Source of the DNA: Cafeteria roenbergensis
Lineage: Eukaryota; Sar; Bigyra; Bicosoecida; Cafeteriaceae
NCBI GenBank assembly: GCA_008330645.1
Contig: VLTN01000001.1
Span: 806,001 to 870,000 of the forward strand
Direction: 5' to 3'
Length of the DNA: 64,000 bases
The notes beneath the pieces are model-generated. The model made no database searches. It worked only from the letters and a program-made list of their open reading frames with translations, and was not told the origin of the DNA. Shown piece by piece: positions 34,501 to 44,479 of this stretch; the first letter of the stretch is position 1; each line of letters begins with the position of its first letter. Both the position numbers and the translations under genes were made by a program.

Positions 34501-37500
34501 GAACACCGACCTGGTCCGGGTGCTCAGCGTCAGCGACGCGATCCCGCCGGGGCTGGCGTGCTCGGAAGGGTCGTCGCACGTGTCCCCTGCGGCGTCGAGG
34601 ACGAAGCCCTCCTCGTCGGATTCCGGCCCGGCCCTAGCCCCGTCCGTCTCTGCCACGAACGGCTCCGCGCACTGGAGCACCGCCTCGCTCGCCACGAGGC
34701 GGCGGACGTCCTCCCGGCTGATGCCAAAGCCCGCTAGCACGGCCAGCCGCGCCAGCAGCGGCAGCTTTCCCACGCCCTCCAGCCTTCTCATCTGCCGGCC
34801 GGCGGCCAGCGCGTCGCGCTCTGCCGACGACAGCAGCTCAGCGAGGTCGAACTTCTCGTCCACGGCGCAGGGCACCGCCTGAGCCCAGAAGGCGTCCGCG
34901 GCTGGCGACTCCCCAAAGGCCACGTTGAGGAGGCCTCGCAGGGCGCGGAGGGCCCACTTGGGGCCTGCAGATGCGGCAGGCGACGCACTAGGCGGCGCAG
35001 CATCAGCGCCCACGGGGGGCAGGAAGCTGGTGGAGGGGGCGGCGAACGCCACGCGCCTCGGCCCGGCCCCTGCGCTTGGGGCCGTCACCTCGTCGTCGCT
35101 GCCGCCGCCATGGCCGCCGCCAGAGCTGGGTTCGGCATGCTCGGCAGGGTCGGGCCCTGCCACCGAAAGCGCGGCGTCTGGTGCCTCGAGGGAGGCGAGG
35201 GCGTTGCGCAGGCGGGCCAGCAGCAGCACTCGAAGCGTTCGCGCGAGCACCTCGACGAGCACGACGGACCGAGCCCAAGGAGACCGCAGGCACGCACGCA
35301 GCTTGCCTAGGCGGCGCAAGTTGATTCCTGACGCGTGAAGCAGCGGCGGCAGCTGCACTGGGTCGGTCACAGACGCCTGGCCGGAGTCCAACGCAGCTGC
35401 GAGCCTGGGCACTGCCGTCCGCGAGATGTGCGCAGCCAGCCACTCCGCTCGCGCCTCGTGCCTCTGTCGGTCGTGCCCGCAGTCCGGCGCCGCCGAGGCC
35501 TTCGTGTCGGCGCACCTGGCGCATTTGCCGAAGCCAGAAAACACGTCGGAGCTCATGGGGCGCGAGCACATGGCAACTGCCTCCGGGCGCTGCAGCGCCG
35601 TCAGGTTCCACGCCATTCCCACGACCAGCACTGCGTCTCCGCGGATCACCCGGCCGGCGAGGCGCGAAGCGCGCGCGTTGACGGGGGGGCGGCGGACTGC
35701 CGCTGAGGCTGCCCTCGCGACCTCCTCCGGCGGCGCCACGAACCTGCCTCCGTCCGAACCAGCAGCGGGGCCGTTGTGCTCCGCGGATGCCGCAGCAGCC
35801 GCTGCAGCGTCCCGAAACGCTGCCTCCGCTTCTCCGCTCAGCCGCCGCTCCTGCCTGCTGCAGATTCCCCACCCGAGCGGCAGCGTGGGGAGCACTGACG
35901 ATCCGCACAGCCCCGCCGGCCGCGACACCCCCTCCACCAGCCGGCCCTCCGCCTTTGCCTGCCACTCCGCCACCAGGGACTCGTCGGCCCGCTGCTCGTC
36001 CGCCTCCCCGGGCGCGAAGCCGGATGCCAGCAGGTCCGACTCCGCTTCGGCGTGCAGATGGGCCGATGCTGACTCGAGATCCTCGGCAGACGCACCCCTC
36101 GACACAAGGCCCCCCTCCCAAGGGCCTTCGCCGCGCCGGTGGGCGGCCTGGAGCAGCACGATGTCCGCCACGGATGGCAGCACGGCTCGCGGCCGAACGC
36201 CCGCGGCAGCAAGCGCAGCCGGGGAGGCCAGGCCGGCGCCCATCGGCTGCCGCTTGACCAGCAGCATACCGCACGCGAGAGGCACCCTCACCATGGGGGA
36301 CCCGCCAGCGTCGTCCCCCTCGCGTCCCGATGACGTGGCGAGAGAGGCCAGGAGGGTGCGAGCCACGCGTGCCCACGCCGGCCCCCTGGCAGGCCCGGCC
36401 CCGCCGTCAGCCACCGCGTGCCGCTCCACGCAGCGCCGCCGGGCATCAGCGGGGACGAGCAGTACAACGGAGCACCGGCTGCCAGTCGGCGACGACGCCG
36501 GCGCCTCGGCTGGGAAGAGGCGCGCTGCGTCCAGCACGTACGAGTGGCTCTGTCGGCCGGGCCCGCGCCGCGTCTCGTGCGCCTCGAGGTCGATGGGCCC
36601 CCACAGCAACCTGCTGGTCGGTGTGTCAGGGAGGCGGTAGCCAGGAGGGCCGCGGCTGGCTACGGCGTCGGGTTGATGCCCGCCCAACTTTGCCGCATCC
36701 TCCCCACTGGCGCTGCCGTTGCTGCTGCCTCCGACAGCAGTGCTGCTGTCGGTGTCGTTGTGCTTGCCAGCGCCAGGGTCGTTAGTGGTGCCGGTGCCGC
36801 CCCCGCAGTTTGAGCCGGACGCCCCACGCGACTCGGCTGCGCTTCCTGGCCCAGCGGAACCCACCGAGCTCTCGTAGGACCTTCCCGCCGATGCGACAGC
36901 GGAGCTGGCAGCCGTCCTGGCGCTTTCCGTAGCGTTGGCGGGGCTGCCGTCGCTTCCAGCGACCCGGGCGGCTTCGCCGTCGAAGAGCGACCGGGCGCTC
37001 GCGTCCACGGCAGCGAGGCGCGCCAGGCCAGCACCAGCCGCACCGCCCGCTGCGGAAACGACGCGAGGGAGCAGTAGCTGGCGCAGCCGCCCTGCCCATG
37101 CCGGGGGGCGGCAGGCCACGTTGTGCGGGCCGATGTTGAGCGTGTCGCAGGCTTGGCGCAAGGCCGACACCAGCTGGGGAGAGCTCGCAAGCACGTCAGC
37201 GCCAGCGTTGGCTGACCCGTACGCAAGCGTGGTGGGACCCACGGGCAGAATTGAGCAAGCCAGCAGGCGCTGTCCCAGGTAGTCCACCGTGGCAAGCAGC
37301 GGAATCCCGAGCGAGAGGCCCACGCCTTCAGCGCCCGCCCCAGCCCCGGCGGCGCTGGTCATTGCAGCTGCCGCAGCCAGTGCCTGGACCGAGGTCAGCT
37401 CGTGCTTGGCTGCCTTGGCAGCGAAGGCGTCGCCTCCGTAGAGGCCATGCGCATCGATGGCGAACTTGAAGAATATTCCAGAGTCTCCCGGCCCAGGCAC

Positions 37501-37950
37501 GAGGTACTTCTCGCCCCCAGCGACCCCAAGAGAGCCATTGCCTTCGGGCCGAAAGGAGCGCTCCGCGGGAGGCAGCAGCTGCTCCTGGATGATGCAGCGC
37601 CCGATCGCGCCGGCAATGTCTCGGAACTCTTTCGTCAGGCGGTAAAGGCGCGCCGCCCTCTCCGCCTCGGTGCCACCAGCAACAAGAACTTCCTCAAACT
37701 CGAGAGTCCAGTTCCTGTTTGCTTTCTCGGCCAGAGAGGCGGCAATGGAGCCGAGCGCACCCTGAAGTCTCGGCCGGGTTTCCTCATCGTGCCGCGGTGG
37801 CTCCCCAGCGCCCGCCTCTGGAAGCGCTGCAAGGGAGTCCGCGTACGAGTATGCCGGCGCCCCGGCATTCACCCTGGCCAAGCCAACGTCGTCGGCGTAG
37901 CCGGTGTCCGGCGCCTCGGCGCCGTCAATGCAAAACTCGTACCCGGCCAT
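31534..37950 (-). CDS. Clustered-mitochondria (Clu) protein with filamin-like and CRIPT-like C-terminal modules
   Basis: One uninterrupted 6.4-kb exon, 2,138 residues. The Clu domain begins near residue 80 (WTLEFEEVLV, then a GAIGRCII helix) and includes the hallmark LLATVDYLGQRLLACSILP with AYGSANAG (about 215-260); the related GINLRRLGKL / VEVLARTLRVLLL segment lies near 870-910. Clu proteins keep mitochondria distributed and bind mRNAs of nuclear-encoded mitochondrial proteins. A helical repeat region around 1280-1400 (HPLVARLSCSLARCAL, AVAHMAASFTMYDAVYG) looks like the TPR part of Clu. Around 1705-1830 the pattern of alternating hydrophobics, ending with GAYACVITLGGAPV, resembles a filamin-type Ig repeat. 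The last 90 residues hold at least eight CxxC pairs (LCQAC, CLIC, LCNVC, NCARC, ICTAC) like CRIPT. The first ATG of the frame is at 37950. Low-complexity acidic and Ala/Ser linkers separate the modules. Confidence is high for Clu, moderate for the C-terminal assignments. Confidence 0.85.
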   Translation of the reverse strand: MAGYEFCIDGAEAPDTGYADDVGLARVNAGAPAYSYADSLAALPEAGAGEPPRHDEETRPRLQGALGSIAASLAEKANRNWTLEFEEVLVAGGTEAERAARLYRLTKEFRDIAGAIGRCIIQEQLLPPAERSFRPEGNGSLGVAGGEKYLVPGPGDSGIFFKFAIDAHGLYGGDAFAAKAAKHELTSVQALAAAAAMTSAAGAGAGAEGVGLSLGIPLLATVDYLGQRLLACSILPVGPTTLAYGSANAGADVLASSPQLVSALRQACDTLNIGPHNVACRPPAWAGRLRQLLLPRVVSAAGGAAGAGLARLAAVDASARSLFDGEAARVAGSDGSPANATESARTAASSAVASAGRSYESSVGSAGPGSAAESRGASGSNCGGGTGTTNDPGAGKHNDTDSSTAVGGSSNGSASGEDAAKLGGHQPDAVASRGPPGYRLPDTPTSRLLWGPIDLEAHETRRGPGRQSHSYVLDAARLFPAEAPASSPTGSRCSVVLLVPADARRRCVERHAVADGGAGPARGPAWARVARTLLASLATSSGREGDDAGGSPMVRVPLACGMLLVKRQPMGAGLASPAALAAAGVRPRAVLPSVADIVLLQAAHRRGEGPWEGGLVSRGASAEDLESASAHLHAEAESDLLASGFAPGEADEQRADESLVAEWQAKAEGRLVEGVSRPAGLCGSSVLPTLPLGWGICSRQERRLSGEAEAAFRDAAAAAAASAEHNGPAAGSDGGRFVAPPEEVARAASAAVRRPPVNARASRLAGRVIRGDAVLVVGMAWNLTALQRPEAVAMCSRPMSSDVFSGFGKCARCADTKASAAPDCGHDRQRHEARAEWLAAHISRTAVPRLAAALDSGQASVTDPVQLPPLLHASGINLRRLGKLRACLRSPWARSVVLVEVLARTLRVLLLARLRNALASLEAPDAALSVAGPDPAEHAEPSSGGGHGGGSDDEVTAPSAGAGPRRVAFAAPSTSFLPPVGADAAPPSASPAASAGPKWALRALRGLLNVAFGESPAADAFWAQAVPCAVDEKFDLAELLSSAERDALAAGRQMRRLEGVGKLPLLARLAVLAGFGISREDVRRLVASEAVLQCAEPFVAETDGARAGPESDEEGFVLDAAGDTCDDPSEHASPGGIASLTLSTRTRSVFDETDALAALEQATGEASGSDDACSDASGGEGAPRHEATVTGASAASAAASAAAAAAEAALAAGSSSEAGARQAWGADGGRLSLRAGVAGSGWLTELAALVASTIGERSVEHAQVATRLAQALRREGACGKAAQVAVSAAARAPPLAGLVRAMALAVAAEALEDALASGEPLPALSALPAGAGVSRGHHGLDRPEALYTAARAIAARFAPVHPLVARLSCSLARCALRKGTRQGKADAVAHMAASFTMYDAVYGSSSALELIVPAIIAGTAEDVGASMGQLCIAALEASGSAVGSAARDEAEDDEAEEPLGDAGSWTATVAAASGKGPLGEETGPGAKDGTCRSLPANCDRSLTGSLSQEEDGGREVSSAKAFAEALRLSSEAASAGGGGGGAGGGARSGASLEGGAESGSKAQARRMLARMAGALAAVEDMLGYQRGHFIGKSAADAATDDTAMLQRGIGPQLLRRATSAGQTWDDGWSDAGDSLGRDHDAATVGTGADGELPSSRGSVPVSEQAGSEAPSAEPLSSAGSDGPGLRAAHSASAGSLFAPARWEIHGPADSVSVAVAGQPVRLLVLALGADGEPIPIPRSVEVGGVLEGPTRHLATVGLATDAAEGGRGECASLGGGAQRPKGAAWLGRVLWFVPVVAGAYACVITLGGAPVAVGAVPVRVVAEAADPWASLPVAPLEVEQGARFTSLALLKDISGNTLAIPQADLLIQTSTGSLSRAESMAWRRISGASFERCPDAGLAAVLAGRDSPHWTDFLSVTEAACGPLPLDAGSAEGGHPSVAGLPVARVVAPRAEAGREAEGSGWVRVRAGTAAPDTASGGAGAAAPDLAVVGVGPRGLAVLPGGCAGAVAVCRTLAASPGRILLSLRIGRFHCFGQVSTQSKPPRDGTGVRCGKPIFTMMNTTAALLCQACSRGGLVVCLICERPGAGPRRPATLCNVCTFSKANNCARCSARVPPHTGMAATICTACAFTKGSKCAALK

Positions 37951-38228
37951 CTTGGAGGCTGCAGCGCCGCTCCTGGTCCGCGGCACCGCTGCACACGAGT
38001 GACTCGGTCGATTGCCGTGCGCAGTGGGAGCTTGGGGGGCGCTGCGGGGGGCGCGTACAACTGTTCGAACTCGAACCCCTGTGGCCGCAGGGGCAGACTG
38101 CGCAATGTTCTTCTTCAACCTATATCTCTACACGCACGCAAACCAGGCAGAGATCCTATCGAACCGAGGACCCAATCACCGGATCAGCGCAGCCCCGTTG
38201 CGGCTCACACGCAGCATTGCTGGCTTGC

Positions 38229-41200
38229 TCAAAAGTCTGATTCGAACGACGAGATACCGAACGGCTGTGCGCTGAGCAGGAGAATGCTGGCAGGCTCGTC
38301 AGCCTCGTCGTCGCTCGTGGGCTCAAGCTGCTCGTGGAAGCGGAGCTCGAGGCTGGGCGGGCCACTTGCCTCGCTGTCGATCCCGGTGCCATGCAAAGTC
38401 GAGCTGGCCTCGGCTGGGACCGTGGCGGCGGAGACGCCGCGATGCGAAACTGCTGGCGGGGTGCCCAGCGATGTGGCTTCTGGTCGCGAGATCTGGCCGT
38501 CCGGCCTCCACGAGTCCACAGTGACCTGCGGTTCGGCGAAGCAGGATGACGCGAAAGCTGAAGATCCCTGCTGCCCCCACGAACCCCACGAGCGCTGAGG
38601 AACGGGCACTGGCAACAGAGCCAGGTCCCGGTCCCGATCCCTGTCCCGCTTCGCTGCCCGCTGCTGGCAGGCAGGCATCTCCGCGCTTGGCTTGCCGCCA
38701 AGCTTCCGGGGCGCGCACATTGGCAGTTTCCCGGCGGCCGAGTCGCCGCCATTCGGTGCCACGATCGCCGCCTCGAGCCGTTGGGGAGCGGCATCGCGGT
38801 CTGCTCGCTGCGCTCCCAAACTCGAGGAGCCAGCTCTGCCCATGTCCGCAGCATCCATCACGCGCGTAGCCCGCATCACGGCGGGAACCCCCATGCTCTC
38901 ATCTGACGCGACGCAGCTGAGGGTGGTCGCCCCGCTGGCGTACAAGTGCTGCTCCCTCAGGTCCACCTCGTCCACCTCGGTCGAGCCAGCCTCCGCTGCC
39001 AGTCCCAGGAGGTCAAACGTCGAGGCGGCTCCATGCTGGCAGTCGCCTGGGTTCGAAGGCTGCGGCTGCGTCGTTCCGAGGCCCGCTCCTTCGGCGTCGG
39101 ACCAGCCCAGGCCCTCGGCGCGACCAGAGGCGGTGCTGGGGAGCAACGCCGTGCTTGGCGGGAAGCGAGCCCCACTCCCGTGCGGCGCGGACAATGCGTC
39201 GGCCCGCCCAGCAAGCGCAGTGGGCGTGACGGGAGCAGACGCATCAGCCCGGCCGGAGCTGTGGGCGGCAGATGGCGCAGGACCAGCAGCCGCCCACCAA
39301 TTGCTGCTGCTGCTGCTGCTTCCGTTGTCCTTCTGGCTGAAAGTGCGAGGGCGGTCTGCCGCTTCCGAAGTTGTTCGCTCGTCGCCCGACCACGGGCAAG
39401 CATTCGAGGCCTGAGACTCGCGCGGAAGCGAGGCAGCGCGCTCTGCGCTGTGTGCTGCGCTGCTGAAGCAGCCCGAACTGTCAGACCCCACGGGGTCCGA
39501 AGGCGCGGGAGCCGTTGCTGCGGTCTCCACAGGAGCTGGCAAGCGCGGCACTGGCGGGGAAACGGAAGTCGGCAAGCCGGGAGTCGGCTGCACCCACGGG
39601 TACGTGAAGCTGGCCGCCGCCCTTGCTGCCTCGAGCATGGACGAGGCGGCAGCGCCTCCGCTCGCCGTGCCGGCCTGCTTGTGGCGGCCGCCGAACTTGC
39701 CAACGGGAGGACGAGCGCCTGCGAGCTGCGCATCGAACGAAATGTCTCGCCACCACAAGTGGTTTGGGTCCGCCGCTCCGGCTGCCAAGTCGGTGACTGC
39801 TCTGACGAAGGCTGCTTGGGTGGGCAGCCCAACCAGCTTTGGGGCCCTGCTCAGCAACGGGTGGCTCGCAACCTCCCCCAAGCTGGGGCGATCCAAAGCA
39901 GACGGGGCGCGCATCCTCTCGACAAGCTCGTGGGTGCTGCGGTTCGGATGCGGCACGTGGGTTCGTCGCTCGCGCGCTCCCACGAACAGGAGAGAACGAA
40001 GGATATTGCCAAGCGCAAACACCATGGCTGCCTCGGCGCACCGGCCACCCGTGCGGCGCTCAGAAGCTTGGGCCGCTGCTGGAGGCTGCGCCTTGCCGCT
40101 ACAGACGCGGTGATCCGTGAGCGTCAGAATCGCTGGCCCTGTGCAGTCGCAAACGGTGCTGCGCCGCAAGGTTGAAGGACGGAGGCGTGCGGAGCCCACG
40201 ACCTGCATGCGGTGCTCGAAGTCTGCCGCCGCAGCAACCGCGGCCTGGGCTGTTTGCACTCCAGTGTGCTCGGGCTTGCCGCCGGCAGTGAAGCTCGCCA
40301 ACGCAAGGGCGAGGCCCTCGCGCGCCAATGCCAGCCGGCGGGCGGGAGCAACGAGCCGGCACTCCTTCGACTCCGCCACCGAGTCCTCGTACTCGAACTC
40401 CGGCATCAGCGTGCTTGCCATGGCGTCCCAGCCTCCCGTGCGAAGGATCACCACGTGCTCGGGGCCGAAATGGGGCAACGGCTTGCCTGTCGCCGCGCTC
40501 CAGCCCAGCGCGGCTCCCGCTTCGAGCAGTAGTGTCGCCATCACCCGCACGGCGCAGGCCTGCGTGAGGAAGTTCTTCCTGTGCAGGATGCTGTCGAGAA
40601 TGCCGTCGTTCTCCCGCTTGCCTGCTTGCCCGTTGGCCGTCAGCAGTGGCACTCCTGTTGCGGCGCTGCTTCCCCACTCGGTGGCAGCGGCGCTGGATGT
40701 CGCGGCGGCGTCTCGTGTTTCCAGGGGCCCCGGAGAAGCCGCGCGGCCGCCAGCCCCGACGCTGGAAGCAGCGCCAGCGGAGTCGAGGGGTCTCCGCGCG
40801 CGGGCGGGGCGGTGCCCGGGCCAGCGCGGCGCGGCGGCGCCGCCAGAGTTGGAGGATCCCGGCTTGCTCGCAGAAGCGTGGTTCGGGCGCCCGGCAACGG
40901 CATCCCCATCCAACGCCTCGAGCTCGAGCCCGCCTGCGAGCGGGCAACGCAACGCGGGGCCAAGGGCAGGTGGCCACTCGCATATCGCGCGCTCTGGGGT
41001 CCGGGAGCCCGCGGCCGCCGCGCTTCACAGCGGCCGGTCGCCGAGCCCGTTCAGCGGCAGGCGGGTGTTTTTCCTTCGGCAGCCGTGAGTGTTGAGCAAA
41101 GCCTGGCCGCGCCCCTGCCCGCGGCCTGACGGCCCGCGTGGCCAAGCTCACCGAGAAGAGAGGCGGCGAGGTCGAGCTTTGCCCGCTTGGGAGGAGAGCC

Positions 41201-41389
41201 GGGCGCCCACGGCTGCGCTGGGCTGGGCGGCCTGGCTGCCAGCGCCGCAGACTCGACGTCGCCGGAACTGCCTGAAGACTCAGCCGCCCGGCCGCCCGGC
41301 CGAGGGGCGCCCGCACGGCTGCCGGCGCGCGAGGGGGGCTGCGCAGCCCGGGGCTGGTGAAGGGCTACTCGTGCCTTTGCCGGCACCAT
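38229..41389 (-). CDS. Probable degenerate protein kinase with long disordered tail
   Basis: Two exons on the minus strand: 41152-41389 and 38229-40933, joined at GTGAGC...CGCAG; 980 residues. Evidence for a kinase-like fold is weak but ordered. HFGPEHVVIL at 234-243 sits where HRDLKPENILL would be, ILTLTD at about 348-353 recalls the strand before DFG, MVFALGNILRSLLF at about 383-396 recalls the DVWALGVIL helix, and DRPSLGEVASHPLLS at about 427-441 is a good match to the final kinase motif (DRPS..E.L.HPFL). The catalytic Asp and the DFG motif are not found, so if this is a kinase it is probably inactive. The glycine loop and Lys were not recognised. Residues from about 500 onward are Ser/Ala/Pro-rich, with an RDRDRDRD run near 835, and appear disordered. 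Downstream of SDHAF2 on the same strand. Start at 41389 is tentative. Confidence 0.6.
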
Positions 41390-41629
41390 GTCGGCAGCGT
41401 GTGGTTGCCTCGCAAACGCAATGTGCTCGCCGAACTCTGCCTGTGTCGAGAAAATTCTGACTTGCGACGACCCGAACAGCAACGCCGCGCAGAGCGCGCG
41501 CCCCGTTGCCCGCTGGCCCAAGGGGGCTGTGGGGCACCGACAAGGCGCCCACGCTGCCTGGGCATGGAACAGAATTGGACGCAACAAAAACAGAACACTC
41601 ACGCCCAGCGAAGCGAAATCGCTGGTCAG

Positions 41630-42727
41630 TCAGTTGCTCATCATCGGCTTTACTTCGGCGTACCGCTGCGGATCGGCTTGCCCGACCGGGGACGACATTG
41701 CGAACTCGATGAGGCTCCGGAACACGGAACTCTCCCGCTCCTGGAACACGATTTGGCGGGCAGACAGCACAGACGGGCAGGCAGCGCAGGAGGTTGCGGG
41801 CGCAGCGGCCCAGACCAGCGCGTGCGCGCATGCCGCGATGCCGCGCACAAGGCCGCTGCCAGCAACGGCCGGGTTCGACGCCTGCGGTTGGGGCGGCAAC
41901 GGCAGGCGCGAGTGCAGCCTTGGCCGCAGCTCAACGACGAATCGATCTCACTGCGGGGATGGGCTCGCGGCCAAGCACCCAGTTGTAGACATCCGCGGTG
42001 TCGAGCCTGAGAACGTCCTCGAACTCGTCCAGCTCCCGCTCGTCCATGGCTGGTACGCGGGCGTGCGCGAAGGTGCCGAGGATGAGGTCAACCTCGAGCC
42101 TGCGAGGGCCGCGGCGGGCGAGCAAGACAGGTTCCGCGAATGACCCGCCGCCGAACAGCGCGCTGACTCCTCGCCGTCGCCAAGCGTTTTCAGCCCAAGG
42201 TGCTTCACCCACCCACCGCAGGCGCCAGCGGTGGAGGCAGCCCGGCCGGTCGGGAAGAGGCGCCAAGGGTTGCGGGCGCGGCGCGCCACAGCGGTCGCAG
42301 CCTCGCGTGGTCCTGCAACCGGGCACGCGTCCCGATTGCAGTGAGCAACGCCCCGGTGTCGGGGCTTCCATCCGCGCGGACAAGGCTCCAACAGGCGCCA
42401 GCCGCGCAAGCACGCACAACGGCACGGCTGCGCCAGCCTCGCGGCAGCGCCAGCCCGGGACACTCACCAGCCGCGCTGCCGAGCCCTGTAAACGAGGCGC
42501 TTGCGCCGCGCAATCAGAGTCGTCTCCGGGTCCCCGAGGTCGAGCCTCTCGTAGCTCTCGGTTGTCTCTCGGTCGCGCTTGATCGCCCTGATGACGTGCT
42601 CCTCCCCGACCGGGCGGGGGGGCGAGAACGATGACGTACTCGTGGCCAGGTTTCGAAGCTCGGGGTGAGCGGGGGCAGCGGTCACCGCCATGCGGCGGGC
42701 CACACGGAGCACGGCAGCGCGCGCCAT
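41630..42727 (-). CDS. SDHAF2/Sdh5, succinate dehydrogenase flavinylation factor
   Basis: Three exons on the minus strand: 42468-42727, 41952-42099, 41630-41740; 172 residues. The N-terminus MARAAVLRVARRMAV is a typical Arg-rich mitochondrial targeting sequence. The mature part follows the SdhE/SDHAF2 family: ARRKRLVYRARQRGWLEVD across the first junction (residue W87 is split), then ILGTFA...VPAMDERELDEFEDVLRL, DVYNWVLGREPIPA and finally ERESSVFRSLIEFA. The family protein helps attach FAD covalently to the flavoprotein subunit of complex II in the mitochondrial matrix; the RGxxE surface motif involved is present as R85-G86-W-L-E89. Two of the three exons are tiny and would be missed without splicing. 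Donors are GTGAGT and GTGAGA, acceptors CGCAG and TCCAG. Divergent from the CRAL-TRIO gene. Confidence 0.93.
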
Positions 42728-43056
42728 CGTCTCGAGCAGGGATTGGGTGGGGTCCGCCTCCTCCGCCGCTCGCAACGGAGGTGCTTTCGGGGGATCCGAA
42801 GCGGGCTTTCGAAGCGCCCTGCAGCACCTGTCGGCAGAGCGGCCTCTGCAACTCGGCCAGCAGAGTCTGGACCGCCAGTGCTTGCAACTCTGCAACCAGA
42901 CCCGCGGGCGCGGTGGATCCGCGGACTCGCGGCGCACCCGCGGCCGGAGAGGAGCCTCCGCCGCCTGCCGCCTGGTGGGAGCTGCGCAGAGCCAAGGACG
43001 TTGTCGGCTGCAACAGCCAGGAGCCGAGGTCGCCTAGCGTCCCAAGACAGGGCGCA
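42728..43056. promoter_or_regulatory. Divergent region, SDHAF2 / CRAL-TRIO
   Basis: 329 bp between two start codons facing away from each other. Probably a bidirectional promoter. No TATA box or repeat was recognised. A minus-strand frame from exon 1 of SDHAF2 stays open here, but the targeting-peptide ATG at 42727 is the better start. Confidence 0.45.
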
Positions 43057-44132
43057 ATGGCTGCGAGCGCCGCGGCAGCGGACGCCTGGGTCACGCCAAC
43101 GGACGAGGAAGCCCGCGAGGGGCTCGACGAGCAAGCCGCCGCCTGGGTCACTGGGGCCAAGGTGGCTGCCGTTCGAGCCGCCGCCCTCAAGGACTCGCGA
43201 GCCAAGCCAGGGACAGCATATGCCGACCTGCTCGAGAAATGCCTTTTCGTGCGGCGCTGGCTCGTGGCTCGCGAGGGCGACGTGGAGGAGGCCACCAAGA
43301 TGCTGCTCCGCCACCTGCAGTGGCGCCAGGAGGAGTGCCCCTGGTTCCCAGAGCTGCCGCCGACGGATCGCATTGTGAGCGGCTCGCTGAGCGTCTCTGC
43401 AACCTGGCCTCGCTGCCTCAACCACCTGCGCACGCGCCCCCCGTTGGCCCGCCGCGGCTTGTGACTCGGGGTGGCGTTGGCGCTCCGTGGCGCATCCATG
43501 CTGCCCTTTGGGGTCGCGCTCGCGCCCGCGCGGGCGCTCGCAGGCAAGCGCAGTGCAACCTGCCACGCGACGAAAGCGAGTGCCCGGTCGTCCCCCGCAC
43601 TACTTTTTTCGTTGCGCGTGCGTCGCAGGTGGACGACTTGTCCCGGGGCAAGGTGATGCGCCACGGAACGAGCATCACTGGCAAACCCTGCCTCTATGTG
43701 TTCGCCGACAAGCACAGCGTCCACGACACCACCCAGGAGCGAACCCAGGAACTGGTCATCTACTCCATCGAGCAGACCGTGCGAACGCTGGGCCGCACCG
43801 GCGGCGCCGTGGTGATCTTCGACTTCAAGGACGCGCCCTGGTCCGCGATGGACACCGACGCAGCCAAATACGTGGTCCGGATGCTGTCCCTCAACTACCC
43901 TGAGAGCTTGGACAGGATCCTGATTGTCAACTACGGGATGCTCTTCTCCGCGCTCTGGACCGTCATCTCCCCCTTCCTTTCTGCCAGAACAACGGCCAAG
44001 GTCAAGTTCGTCACTGAGGCGCAGCTCACGGAGCTCATCGCACCCGAGCAGCTCCCCGTTCGCTTGGGCGGCACCGCCGACGTGGAGCCTGACGAGATCG
44101 GCGACTCTCGTCCGGTGTCGGCCACGTCATAG
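43057..44132 (+). CDS. CRAL-TRIO (Sec14-like) lipid-transfer protein
   Basis: Two exons, 43057-43374 and 43629-44132, joined in phase 0 (GTGAGC...CGCAG); 273 residues. The N-terminal helical part (CRAL-TRIO-N) shows CLFVRRWLVAREGDVEEATK followed by LRHLQWRQE. The CRAL-TRIO core runs from about residue 115: RHGTSITGKPCLYVFADKH, VRTLGRTGGAVVIFDFKDA, YVVRMLSLNYPESLDRILIV, NYGMLFSALWTVISPFLSA and TTAKVKFVTEAQLTELI. This is the standard Sec14 arrangement including the conserved YPE and the PFL..RT..K motif. Sec14-like proteins carry phosphatidylinositol or other hydrophobic ligands between membranes. It has no GOLD, RhoGAP or other extra domain, and ends in an acidic/Ser tail. Length is typical for a stand-alone Sec14 protein. 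Confidence 0.93.
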
Positions 44133-44479
44133 GTTGGGCCTCCCCTGAGAGTATTTTGCGAGGCGCCCCTCGGTCATTGAGGGCGTCGCCCTGCGGATTG
44201 GTTCATGCCTCCCAGCGCCGCTCGGTATTGCGTTGCGGCTGCACGACCAAGAACTAGAGGCCCGAGCGGAGGCTGCCACACGCACCCGCAGGGGAACCAC
44301 TCATCCAGTGCATCGACAGCGTGTGCGCCGCCTCCGTATCGCGGGGCGCACCTCGCTCCGCGCTCACGACTGTAGCCTCATGCTGCGTTAAGCGGAGCAG
44401 CTCTGCCGGCAGGTGCCCTCCCGCGTCCGAGGCCACAACGGCCGAAAGGCCACGCGGCCCGGTCCACCTGCCCCCCGGG
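44133..44479. other. Intergenic, CRAL-TRIO 3' to secreted-protein gene 5'
   Basis: 347 bp between tandem plus-strand genes. The frame of the next gene is open upstream to about 44321 but lacks a signal peptide there; no other feature was recognised. Confidence 0.4.

Noticed and set aside
35426-36640. Plus-strand frame of 404 codons
   Set aside because: Antisense of the Clu domain region.
41931-43724. Minus-strand frame of 597 codons
   Set aside because: Only its last part (the middle SDHAF2 exon) is coding; the rest crosses the SDHAF2 intron and the antisense of the CRAL-TRIO gene.
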